A stretch of 64,000 nt of DNA from the NCBI GenBank assembly GCA_009763385.1, contig CM019822.1:28328842-28392841 (forward strand). Reading direction: 5' to 3'. Both the position numbers and the translations under genes were made by a program. Source of the stretch: Coix lacryma-jobi var. lacryma-jobi (Eukaryota > Streptophyta > Magnoliopsida > Poales > Poaceae). Shown here piece by piece: positions 23,272-34,511 of the stretch. Numbering within the stretch: position 1 is the stretch's first letter; every line of letters starts with the position of its first letter. The notes beneath the pieces were generated by a model. The model was given only the letters and a program-made list of their open reading frames with translations, was not told the origin of the DNA and did no database searches.

Positions 23272-26076
23272 CTACACTGATGCGGAAGCGAAGGAGACAG
23301 CGGGCTTTGGATCCGCTTTCACCACCAAACTCAGCACCTCAGGTCGCGAGTAGTGGCCCACCACGTCGAAATCAAACTTGGCTCGAACAATCTCTCCAAG
23401 GTCTGCAGAACCACATCAGCCAGTTTCTAGTGAGAGTAGCGTCGAATAAATCATTCAAGCATATAATAGCTAGCATACCATGGTGCCAGGACATTCTTAG
23501 TATTTAGTATGTGAATTCCCCGGTTTCTTACCCAGGTCAGCAGTGAGAAGGGCCTCGCTTTCGTAGTTGGGACCTGCCAACACTGTTCCGGATGGTGAAA
23601 TGATGACACTCCCTCCAGAACAAACAACAGATTCCGGGGATGGCTCTTCCTCTAGGCCACCAAATGTATACTCAGGAGGTGGAGGATAGTTCTTTCTGTG
23701 ACAGAACTGGCACGCTGACAGCACAAAGCATCCCCCTTCAAGGGCAATATGTGTCATAGAAGACTGCCAACTTGGCATGCAATCAACTGTGGGAGCACAA
23801 TATATCTCGATACCTGCATGAACATAGGAGGATTCAGCATGAAATTTATAAACTCAAGTACATGAGGCATTGTGCAATTTAGCATTACACCTTATGGTTC
23901 CAAAGTATATTCCAGCCCTCCTTATTTAAAATACAAATTCCAAGAAATAGGAATAATACCTTTGGCATACATGGCCGTCCTGAGAAGTGGCATTCTGTTT
24001 TCCCAGCAAATGAGAGCACCGATTTTTCCAAACGAAGTATCATAGACAGGTATTGTAGATCCATCTCCAAACCCCCAGAATACTCGTTCTAGTGCAGTAG
24101 GCATGACCTTGCGGTGCTTCCCTAGGTATTTTCCCAGTGGATCAAAGGAGAGCACTGTGTTGTAAAGTGTATATCCTGCCCTCTCAACCACCCCTATCAC
24201 CAGAAACACCTTATATTTTCCAGCTAATGCAGATAAGCGCGACACTTCTGGGCCTGCATTCATAAAATGTTTGTAAAGTGCTCTATAGAAATAACAGATG
24301 TGTACTACACACCCTTCGTAACATGTAAAAGATATCAAGCAGTAAGCATGGATGACAGTAGGTAATGGTGATACGCGATATAAACTACAATGAGAATCAT
24401 CTAATGTAAAACAGCAAAGTTAGAAACATGGACATGCTCAGTGAAAATTCTAGAAATAGCTATGCCCTACCAAGCATCAATGTGTTTTGTGTATTCATTG
24501 TCAGAAAATTTGCCAAGAGTGAGAAAAATGGATGCATACGGTCATGGAACAAAATATGCTGTTTTCATGATTTTGTCAACCACATACTCTACTTTCAAGG
24601 GATAATCCACCCCATTTCCCAACCTTGGAGGAACTAGGTTGTTTTCCAAAAAGAAGAAAATAAGCAACGGAATTCAAATTGAAGAGGACTCGAATCTGGG
24701 TAGTTGAGATGCACAATCACACCTCACACTCCAACATGTTCAGCTATGCTCACTTCCTATACTAGTATCCTAAGACCTAAAATAGAAACTAAATGCATGT
24801 TTTAAGTGCTTCCGTTCAGTAATATGCAACCAGTATCAGGTGCAATATATCATCTTGCTGTGTGGACCACAAATTAGAGGTTATCCCCTCCATTTTTATA
24901 TTTTAATGGGATAGTTGCTTACAATTCCTTTGAAGTTTGTGTTTCATTCTTAAGACTGCAGTTCACACTACAAGATTATTATGAGCATGTTATAATTACA
25001 AAGGGTAAAGTTTCTACCCCGAAGAACAAAGCATGGTAATACTTGTGAAAACTAATGTAGAACAAGAATACATTAACATCATTTAGAATACCAGGCACAT
25101 CTATGGCAGATGCGTGATACTTCTGAAAGTCTTCCTTTCCTTTGGCAGTTCGATTGCCAATAACCAGTCCAAAGGTAGATCCAAGTGGGTAGCCACCCAC
25201 AAAGACTTCCGGAAACAAAACCAACTGTGAGCCATAACCAGCTGCCTCTGCTATCAATTTCTCCGCTTTATCTGAAACACAATGCAGCGTAGAAATTTAC
25301 AAAATGTCACATCTCTAATGCTACAAGACTTAGAGCTGATAAAAAGATTATTGTTAAAAAAAATGTGATCCTAGTACTGGATAGAAACTGAGGTGCCACA
25401 TAGTATTGGTAGCAAGCCCAGAAAAAAAAAATTCCTCAAAAAATGCCTGTGCATCGCACCTCAAATACCTCATCCTCCAGGCTCCAAGCAAGAAAAACTG
25501 TCCACACAATACACAAACCACTGTAAGATTCCCTTTTCTTATCTAACCGATTCGCCATGAGAAAACCAAACACTCCATATGTCTAGGATCATCATCATCA
25601 CCAGTAGTAGAGAACGACGTCTCCTTAGAAGTAGATGCCATCATGCCAATCAACTGATGCTGTGTATTGGAGAAATGAAGCTACATATAATGACACTGTC
25701 ACAATTCAATCAACCGATTTCGTTAACAACTTTTACGAGTACGAGCCAATGAGCCATCAATATACACAATTCAGTAAGCTAAGTTTTGGCGAGACAAACA
25801 AGCGAACACCTGGCGCCAGCACCAATCTAGACAGCCACACGGGCGAGAGGAGGAATCGAACACCATATGCACTACTGTAAGTTTGTAACAGCTGCAAGAA
25901 CAACGGATAGAGAGAGCAAAATTACACGCACCGAGAGTGGCGGGGGTGTCGTAGAACACGGACGACGCCTGAACGACGGTGACCCGCACCGTTGAGGCGG
26001 GCTGGTCGGCGCCGGCATTCATCTCCACCTCCGGGATCACGGGCCCGCTGGCGGGCCTCGATGGGGCCAGGGCCAT
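23272..26076 (-). CDS. NIT4: NIT4-type nitrilase, tandem copy 2
   Basis: Five exons join in frame: 26076-25932, 25271-25092, 24253-23960, 23813-23532 and 23402-23272 (1032 nt, 343 residues). Exons 1, 3 and 4 have exactly the lengths of copy 1 (145, 294, 282 nt) and all junctions are phase 1, so the two genes are tandem duplicates. The triad is Glu70 (VLFPEVF), Lys157 ([13 protein letters not shown]) and Cys191 (GALICWEN), all intact. Exon 2 has the [11 protein letters not shown] form usual in plant nitrilases, and the tail is short (ends FASASV). Function as for NIT4: beta-cyanoalanine hydrolysis/hydration, possibly as heteromer with copy 1. Its 5' side is unusual: a 61-codon ORF ends only 60 nt before the ATG. 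About 80 percent identity to copy 1 in exon 3 by eye suggests an old duplication. Confidence 0.95.
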
Positions 26077-26136
26077 CGTGTCCGACTACCAAGCAATCGC
26101 CTGGGGGTCCGGGAGAGGGGACCGCGGAACGCGGGC

Positions 26137-26322
26137 CTACTTATCGTGCTTCTTGCGGAGGTAGTCGCGGACGAACTGGTCCCGAGCGAGCGTGCGAGCG
26201 CGCTGGGGCTCGATGTGGACGTAAGAGAGGTGGATGCCGAAGGCGAGGAGGCCCGCGCCGAGGGCGAAGAGGGAGGCCGTGGAGAGGAGCTGCCGGGAAG
26301 TGGACGGGGAGCACCACCCCAT
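26137..26322 (-). CDS. Small single-membrane-span protein upstream of nitrilase copy 2
   Basis: A 61-codon ORF with very high third-position GC. Residues 1-10 are polar, about 11-30 form a hydrophobic span (LLSTASLFALGAGLLAFGI), and the tail is basic (RTLARDQFVRDYLRKKHDK), a layout typical of tiny organelle inner-membrane proteins. The clean composition, codon use and sensible topology argue it is real. It stops 60 nt before the nitrilase ATG on the same strand and no equivalent ORF lies upstream of nitrilase copy 1. A TATATATTTT box at 26486-26477 is about 155 nt upstream. It could be an independent gene, a long upstream ORF on the nitrilase mRNA, or the first cistron of a dicistronic message. 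I do not recognise a named family with certainty. Confidence 0.6.
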   Translation of the reverse strand: MGWCSPSTSRQLLSTASLFALGAGLLAFGIHLSYVHIEPQRARTLARDQFVRDYLRKKHDK

Positions 26323-26476
26323 CCGTCGTCAGGTTTGTTGGGCGGTTTGTGGGGAAAAATTTTCTGCGGGGTGCCGCAGCATTTCGCTTCGCGTGCAGAC
26401 ATCAATCCTCAGGACCCACCAGGCCACATCTGGTTTGACTTGAGTCCACAACATCCAAGGAAGCTACTGGCCCGGC

Positions 26477-26486
26477 AAAATATATA
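26477..26486 (-). promoter_or_regulatory. TATA-box candidate
   Basis: Minus-strand TATATATTTT, preceded by GCGG. It is the only clear TATA-like site I see upstream of the small ORF and nitrilase copy 2, suggesting a start of transcription near 26445-26455 that would place both ORFs on one transcript. Confidence 0.4.
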
Positions 26487-28674
26487 CCGCAAACCACCTG
26501 CTACTGAAACGTGAAAAGTAATTTTAAAAATATATTTTCCTTACTCAAATAATTTTAAAATATATTATATTCACAGCACATATAAATATGTACTCACATG
26601 CAAAAATTAAAATACAAACTCAAACTAAAAAACATACAAAAATGACAAATTCCAGATACATGTGCACTAAAAGACACAACAGACTTTAGTACACATGTAC
26701 TGTGTGTGAAGTTTACTATTTTCCTAAGTTTCTTTTTGAAAAGAGAGTTTACATTCAACTTTTACGTGTGACATACTCCCTCGGTCCTTAAATATCTGTC
26801 GTTTTTTTATTTAACTATATATATATTGTCGTTTTTTTATTTAACTATATATATATGGTACATAATTAGTATCGTTAAATGGATATTTAAATCTAGTTTT
26901 TTAATAAATTTATTTAGAGATATAAATATTACACGTGTTTTATACAAATCTTGTCAAATTTATCGGCATGTAAAATATGATGACGGTCAATTGGGAACGG
27001 AGGGAATATTTGTATACATATGGAACGTTGAATTTTAGATTTTTTAAACGATCAAAACATATTAAAGTCGATTTCCTTGCTCCCACTTAGTACGTGGTTT
27101 GCACTGCATATGGCATGTTACCAGTTACTTTATATAATAATAACATTTGTAATATCAACTAAACATCATTAGATTCTTCATTAGTTATGTTTTCATAATA
27201 TTCTATTTGATTTTATAAATTTTAATGTTTTTTTTATAATTTTGATTAATGTTAAGATGTTTTTAACTCTTTAAATTTTTTGAAATGACTCGTGGAACGG
27301 ACTGGCTCGGTAGGAATGGTGCTACGAGCCAACAAAGTTAGACCCACGAGCGCCATAGCAGGTGTCTCAGTGTCTGCGCAAGCAGCGACCAGCAGCTGCG
27401 TGTCATCGCTGATCAAGGAGCAATGCCTAAACTCGTACAGGTTAGACTCTCTCCAACAACCATTACCTAAAATACAAGACCTATTTGATGTTTGGATAGT
27501 GCTAGAGTTAACAGGTTCAATGTCTATTTTTAGTCTTCTCCAACAACCAGATCCAAAAGAGAACTCTTTCTGCAAATCGTGGTGATCTACAAATGGGTCT
27601 CGAGGAGAGAGGATACTCAAATTTAGGTTCTGTCTTTCCTGATACCTAAAATGAGTCTTCCATACAAGTACTTTGTTGGAGGCTATAAGTATTGTGTTAG
27701 AGATCCATTTTGGGTTTGGGTCCCCAAATGGGTCTTCTATTGGAGACAACCTTAGATCATGTCTCCACTTGTTCTTATTATAAGCTAATATTATTTATTG
27801 TTTATTATAAGCTGATATTGTCTATTGCTCTAAATAAAGCTGATATTGTAATTGTCTTTAGTTGATATTGAAACTGTCCTTAGTTGTTTGTCCAATATGT
27901 GTCTTTCCAAATCATACGAAGTATATGTATTTGTCTAACATGTGGCTTTTCAAATCATATGAAGTATCTATATGTCCACCTTCTCTTGCGATGACAAATT
28001 GTTTATTAATGCAGGATTGAGTGTTCAACTTATATGACAAGAAGAATTCCAAGACGAAATCCAACATGTGCCTATCATGATGATGTTTTTATGTTTTTTT
28101 TGTCTTGCCTAGTTATAATTTTATGTCTTCCCTTGACAAACATTGATTGTAATGATACATTGACACTTTAATTTTATACTTCATATTTTTTTGTGCGTGT
28201 AATGCTGCAGATGAAACTTATTAATTATATACGCGTGTATACGTATATTAGCAACGTAGAATACATATTTGAAAACCTATTATAAACAAAAATCAATAAT
28301 TAAATTGAACCTTCTAAATAGTCCAGCTCCATGGCAAGATTCGGAGGGACCTTTAGTCCATAGCAAGGTGTACCTTTAGTCCCAATTTACAAACCTGAGA
28401 CTAAAAGATGTATCTTTAGTCTCCAAAACGTAGTCCCAACTCGGTGACCGAGACTATATGCCCTTACCGACCAAGACTAAAGATCTCTTCTGTTGTGGTG
28501 GTGAGAGGTCCAGAAATACCAGATCTCTAACTTTGTACAAAACTTAGCTCGTGAGATTGTGGAGCTCTCTATTAATTAAAATCCCATGAGACGTGTTTTC
28601 GAAAAAAAAGTGCATCAGTACGATAACGACCTCGAACTTTTTGCAGCCACGACATCCAATCACTAGCAAATCTA
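26487..28674. other. Intergenic, MITE-rich, no gene
   Basis: AT-rich sequence holding a Stowaway (26776-27006), a degenerate repeat near 27280-27760 whose end TTCTATTGGAGACAACCTTAG resembles PIF-type ends, and a remnant near 28330-28480 with repeated CTTTAGTC/GACTAAAG words typical of grass foldback MITEs. No supported coding sequence. Confidence 0.5.
26776..27006. mobile_element. Stowaway MITE
   Basis: Ends CTCCCTCGGTCC and GGGAACGGAGGGAA flanked by TA. Internally a 30-bp unit (TGTCGTTTTTTTATTTAAC...) is tandemly duplicated at 26797 and 26827. Confidence 0.8.
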
Positions 28675-29048
28675 GGCCTTGTTTAGATGCAAGAGTGATT
28701 TTTTTTTTTTGCAACTGTAGCACTTTAGTTTGTATTTGACAAATATTATTCAATCATGTACTAACTAGACTCAAAAGATTCGTCTCGTGATTTATAACTA
28801 ATCTATATAATTAGTAATTTATTTTACCAATATTTAATGCTCTATGCATATGTCCAAGCATTGATACGATGGTGATGTAATGGAGAGAGTGAAAAAAAGT
28901 CGTCTCGTGATTTATAACTAATCTATATAATTAGTAATTTATTTTACCAATATTTAATGCTCTATGCATATATCCAAGCATTGATACGATGGTGATGTAA
29001 TGGAGAGAGTGAAAAAAAGTTAATAGTTTGAGGTATCTAAACAAGACG
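28675..29048. mobile_element. Tourist/PIF-like MITE with internal duplication
   Basis: GGCCTTGTTTAGATGCAAG at the left and TATCTAAACAAGACG at the right are inverted repeats, flanked by CTA on both sides (28672-28674, 29049-29051). It lies 300 bp beyond the PAB1 stop codon. Confidence 0.8.
28780..29019. repeat. 120-bp tandem duplication inside a MITE
   Basis: Two copies, 28780-28899 and 28900-29019, differ at a single position (TATGTCC versus TATATCC). The near identity implies a recent duplication or continuing homogenisation. Confidence 0.95.
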
Positions 29049-29349
29049 CTACAATGCTAAGACGAGCCCCCAACTTCCCAAATAGGCAACAATAAACACG
29101 TTGGTACCGATATGGTCCACAAGAGCGCGCATCACATAAACAAACTGCAGAGAGTATGTCAAATACAACATCCATCTTACGCTATCTCACTTGTCTACAT
29201 TATGCGTTCAAGAAGGTTCAAATGTGAGCACACATGTCGCTGAGCAAATCAGTTTACAGAGAGTGATAAAACCAAGACAAGCTTCAGGCTGGCTGCTCAT
29301 AAGTGAGGCTGCTATTGTTGCTTGAAACAGTAAATCGTCAACAGACAAC

Positions 29350-32300
29350 TTACTCCACCTCTTCCAAGAAATCCTTGATCTCTGCTGGGCTTAGAACTCT
29401 GTATTTGAATGGAAACTGTTAGTTCTCAGCAAACCATTTGATTGTGGCAAGGAGTTTGTAATATCATCGAGCATCAGATTTGCACAAGAACAACAAAAAC
29501 AGAGTAAACATAAACATTTCCCCTACAGCTAGAGGAGCACAAGTTGTTAGCAAACCCCTAAAGAACAGAATCTTCGTAAAGTCAGGAAGCAAATCACCGA
29601 TGCAGTAATTTAAACATTTTGTGAGGTAAGAGGAACATGGATTGATTACATAAAAGTGGCAGTAAGATTGAGCCTGTGCAGCTTACTTGAACTCACGGTC
29701 AGCTCGAATAATTCCGATTTCAATATTGTTGGAGGAAATTTGCCCCTCATATCTGCAAGTCCAAGATCCAGAACCAATTAGTAACTACTTAGGATGTTTC
29801 TAAACTATATATATAAGCAACTACAAGTGAGATGTGATACCCTTCTTTCAAAGTCAAAATCGCAGTGTGGATGGCATCATCAAGCTCCATATCTTCTGTG
29901 TACCTACAAGGAAACCATAAATATAACATGTGAAATCATAGAGGGAAAGGATGAACCATTATGGCATTCATGCTGCTTATATTAATCCCGATGATGTAGA
30001 AAAAATCAACTGGAATTTATTTACAATGGGATGGAAGAAAATTATCAGCAGTACAATGTCACAATCCACTACAGAGTCTAGAGCAAGTGCACAACATTCT
30101 ACTTGAGGCTCTGTACCTCTTTTCAAGAAACGTCTTTGCATTGGACACATTTTTCCCCATGGCTGATGCTTTCCAGGAGAAGTATGATCCTGAGGGATCA
30201 ACCTGAAGAAATAGCCAAAAATGTCAGCCGTCCTGAATTTATGAAGGTACATCCTAGAGTATCATGGTGATTGTTAGCACAAAAGTACACATTTTTCACT
30301 TTATAAGTACTACTTGTGATGATCTCTTGGAAGTTATGACTAAATGATAAGTGGGAACAATATATAGATTTGTCAGGTTGTCATTTTGATTGATCACCAT
30401 GTTAAATTAGGCAATAAAATGATGGGAGTAAAAATAAACAGTTTCTATCTTTTAGTTTCTTCAGTATACCTGATATAGCTGCGGGCCATTGTCATCATAC
30501 CCAGCAATCAACAACGATACTCCAAATGGTCTTACACCACTGAAACAAACAAGCATCACAAGTAAAACTCATTAGCATATACCTACCTCAGGCTTTCACT
30601 AATCACCTTAACACCAAACAATAGAGGCGCACGTGTTTTTGACTGGATGGTGTATATCCCAGTAATCTCTATTAGTCTAACTTTTCGGTCAAGCCATCAT
30701 GACGACATCAAGGGCATCAATAGATGGAAATAGCTACTAAATGCTATATATAGTGCATATTTTATGTATGATGCTGGTTGATTTGGTTGGCAACTAAATA
30801 AATAATATTTAACCCTCCACTACCTAAATATCACCAATTAATTGAAAATAAATAGGTTTGCACACAGGGATACTATAAGATCTTTAGAAGTGATCGCAAT
30901 ACATTTAGTTGATGTACAAATAAGGGACTAAAATCAGCTAAAACAATATAAAGTTATACCACAGGTATACTTTGAAATAAATTTTTTAATTAAATGCAGA
31001 TTATATTATATGAACAGGCAGAACATCAGTTTATTTTTTTATGAATAAAAACTAGGCAGTCCATGCCATTATAGTATGCATCAATGGCAAATGGAAGTAA
31101 CCAAGTGTAGTTACATACCCTGACTGTGTGAACTCCTGCATGACAGCAGCAGTCTCTCGTACAAGCTGTGTTACAGGTATATGTTCCTGCATTTGACAAT
31201 GAAACAATAATTAAAAACACATTTATCTACTTGAAACGAGCCTGCAAAAGAGAACATGTTTTTAAATTACAAATTCATTTCAAATGGTGTCTTTAACATA
31301 TGAGAATTTTTTTAACTATCCTTGAATAGATACAGGGAGGTACCAAAATGAAAACATGAACTCAGTAGCTAAGGTACCCAATTTATACTAGGTACCAAAA
31401 AATGAAGGCTCCCCTACCTTAGATACGATCATACCATTAAGGTACCGCTTCGTACATCTAATGACTGTAAGAAGTCTCTTACCAGAAATCTAAACTAAAC
31501 AAGTTGCCAAAAAGTATACCTTGTACAACCGATAATACTGTTGTGCCTGCTTGCGGCTTTTTCTCACCAGAACACGGAAATCTGGACCCATCCCACTGAA
31601 AACAATGCAAGCAAAGTGCGTGAATAAAACATAATAGAGATAGACATGGCAATTGAGAATTGAGAAGATGCACTAAAGGTCCAACTTCAAGAATCACATT
31701 AAACTTCAACACAATTGTAACGTATTCCAACTCCAAAATGTGGAAAATAAAAATGAATACAAGATTACAATATCAACCAAGACAGTGTAGTACCTATAGA
31801 CAACTCCAATATTTGGTGTTAGTGCCTGAATCTTTTGCACCTGGAAAGTATTTCAAGCAGGTATCTGTTTAGCACTTGGGATAAAGAGAGGACAAGAATG
31901 TGGCAAAAGAGAAAATTCAAAATCTTAGGTACACATACAGATGTTTCATCCACTAAAATAGAAGGCAGTTTCTTCTCAGTGGCGATGACTACACCATTGG
32001 CAGCTGCAAACATGATATATTTCAGAATTAACTAAGAGGCACAAGTAAAATAAAATGGATGTACTGCCTAACCAGTGACCATGTATACTACATAGAACAC
32101 AACAATTCGATTGAAAAAACCACCAGCATGGCGAATCATTACACTACAGCTACTGAACCTATCAATAGTGACTTCATAAGGAGCGTCAAATATCATGTTA
32201 ATTTGGAAGTTCAAATAACAATAGTCATGATGTTTGAAATAACTTTGAACTTCCACAGCCCATCTTTGTCTGAATGGCATCTTTAGTTGATTTCTGTGCA

Positions 32301-33221
32301 AGTGTGTTAGTCAGTGCTCTAGATATGAAGTGGGTAAACGAACTCGCAATTTCCAACAGTCCCTTCTGATAAGCATTACGAAGAAAGAAAATTTGGGCAA
32401 ATTTAAGCATGCACATTGAGGAAAATTAGGGAAAGATTGTCAAATGAATTAGCAGTTTAGCACCAATAGTATCAAGGAATTTACAAACCCAACCTCAAAT
32501 GACTTGATAATACACGTTAAATTAGAGACTAGTCTTAATAGAGGCTAAAAGTGGTATAATAATCTTTGATTGGTCAGTGTTTTTTTTTGTGTGTGTGCAC
32601 CTCCCAACCTAAACTTATGAATCATGCAATGCCCCAAGCAATCATCCATACAAATTGAAAACAGCTGCAAATGTATCTAGGAGATAAGAAAACCACAACT
32701 ATAGACACGGTTGAATTTATATCTAGGTCCTCAATTAACACTGCAACACTAACGAGAAAGGATGAAAGCCCTAATCAAAGCAAAGACACAAACACACGAA
32801 GACAAACCCAAAATAACACACTTCACCAAGAGGACTATAATCCTAAACTCTCTGCAATGCCCTAATGTCATGCACGCGATGGGAGGTCATAATGCCGCTT
32901 CAAATCTCCGCTACCTAGCAACGGCAAAATACCAACATAAGAAATCAGAGGGGTGAGAGGGGATTACTGCGAAGATTGAACCTTTGATCCCAAGCGAGGT
33001 CTGTCCGGATCCGACAGCCGTGAGCGCGTGCTCGATCTGCACAAGCTTTCCAGACGGGCTGCAGCGAAATCAACCGAAAAAAAAATCATATCAAACCACC
33101 GTAACGTAACAGCACGCAGTCTCCTCCGATCTCGATGGTGGAGACGAGCAAGCGAGAGATGTAGAGAAGGGAGCACGAACCTGAAGGTGGTGAGGGAGAA
33201 GGAGTACTGGCTGTCACCCAT
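29350..33221 (-). CDS. PAB1: 20S proteasome subunit alpha type-2
   Basis: Eleven exons join in frame: 33221-33181, 33058-32982, 32003-31939, 31840-31794, 31595-31520, 31186-31119, 30539-30470, 30202-30117, 29903-29841, 29752-29687 and 29398-29350 (708 nt, 235 residues, the normal PAB1 length). All introns are GT-AG. The start [19 protein letters not shown] is the conserved alpha-subunit N-terminal signature, followed by QIEHAL and [10 protein letters not shown], and it ends [12 protein letters not shown]. Alpha subunits form the outer rings of the 20S core, gate substrate entry and bind the 19S regulator; they have no active-site threonine. It acts in cytosol and nucleus. The gene diverges from PEX4, with 1.29 kb between the two ATGs and TGGGCY boxes between them. 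The exon-intron structure is complete, with no break seen. Confidence 0.97.
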
Positions 33222-33560
33222 GGCCGGGGCGCGCAGTCACCTCGTCGGCTCTTCCGGGTTGTGTCGGCGATTCGTGGCGAGGTTTTGCTGCTAGGCCAGC
33301 GAGGGAGCGAGGCGGCTGAGGAAAAGAAGGGGAAGAGGACGACGAGACGGAGTTGGGGAAGAGGTGGAATCGCAGGAGGAAAAGGAGAGTGGAGTGTTTC
33401 GCAAGAAGAAACCTTTTTGGGCTGTAGTCCAAGTTGGATTTGGGCCGGTTATCTGAGCTGGTGACGAAACAGAGTTTGCATTTGGGCTGAACCGGGCCCA
33501 CCGCCTCCTCTTCCACAATTCCGCTTTCCTTCGGAATCCTTCCCCAATTACCGTTTCCGA
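33222..33560. promoter_or_regulatory. Divergent PAB1/PEX4 promoter with site II boxes
   Basis: TGGGCT at 33418-33423, TGGGCC at 33441-33446, TGGGCT at 33483-33488 and GGGCCCA at 33494-33500 cluster in about 85 bp between two head-to-head genes. No good TATA box is visible. TATA-less, TGGGCY-rich bidirectional promoters are known for plant housekeeping genes. Activity in both directions is inferred. Confidence 0.55.
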
Positions 33561-34078
33561 CGGCCACTGCCCACCGTCGCTGCAGCGGCTCATCCCTCAT
33601 CTCCGTAGCAATCTCTTCCGAGAGGTGACTTTCCCCACGCCGGAGTCGAGTCCCCGTGCCGTAAGCCCAAGAATCGATTGGTACGCTCTATTTCTTCCCG
33701 AATAACACGTATCTTTCCTTCGATGCGTATACGGTTGATTGAGGTTGAGAGAAGATTTGAGGGCGTTGAGGAAAGTAGCGGGTCATGTCTTCGGGTCAGG
33801 GGAGAAGTTCCTGACCGGTTTTCGGTGCTCGATTTGTTGTGATCGGGCTGGCATCCTGAGTCCGGCGCAGCCCGCCTGGCGATGGTCGATCCGATAAGCA
33901 GGGTTGGCCGGGCAGGCAAATACCCAGATCGGTGGCACCGGCGTTTAGAGTTGAAGAAGAGCTGGGGTAGATTGGGTCGGATTCTTGATTAGTACACACC
34001 GTTGTGGATATTTGACGTTGGCAGTTGGCATGATTTAATATCTTTAAATTGTGATTCATGTATTCCAGTTCCAGCATA

Positions 34079-34170
34079 CTCCCTCCGTCCCTTTTTAATT
34101 GTCGTTTGGAAAAGGGTGTACGTGAGGGAAACACGGATTTCTAGAGACAGTTATTTAGGGACGGAGGGAG
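34079..34170. mobile_element. Stowaway MITE in PEX4 5' UTR intron
   Basis: CTCCCTCCGTCCC ... GGGACGGAGGGAG with TA on each side, 92 bp. Its interior (TTTTTAATTGTC, AAACACGGATTTCTAGAGAC) is shared with the copy at 43349-43443, so these are two members of one subfamily. Confidence 0.9.
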
Positions 34171-34511
34171 TATGATTTTGTAGGGTATTGGTGTCCTGGG
34201 ATACAGTTAGAGGAACACATTTAATTTTACCTTCACTCAAGTATGATGGTAGAAGAAAAAAAAGTTATGATCAATAAACATTCTATGTGTTTGTCCCAAT
34301 TTTTTGTTGTGCCAGTCTTTTTTCCCATTTGATGAGAACTTGTTGCTATCTTAGTTTAGTATTTGCTGTCCTTGGCTCTGTGCCAAGCTCATTATAGTTC
34401 ATTTTTACTATAGAGTTTCACTGAATCTTTCTAATTATTTCTTATCTTGCCAGCATTCAGTGACGCCTTTGCCTATATCAGCCCTGCGGTCATCTCCTGT
34501 TAGTAGAGAAG

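Noticed and set aside
4881..26076. Nitrilases as pseudogenes because their reading frames are broken into pieces
   Set aside because: All pieces are bounded by consistent GT-AG sites and join in frame with intact catalytic residues.
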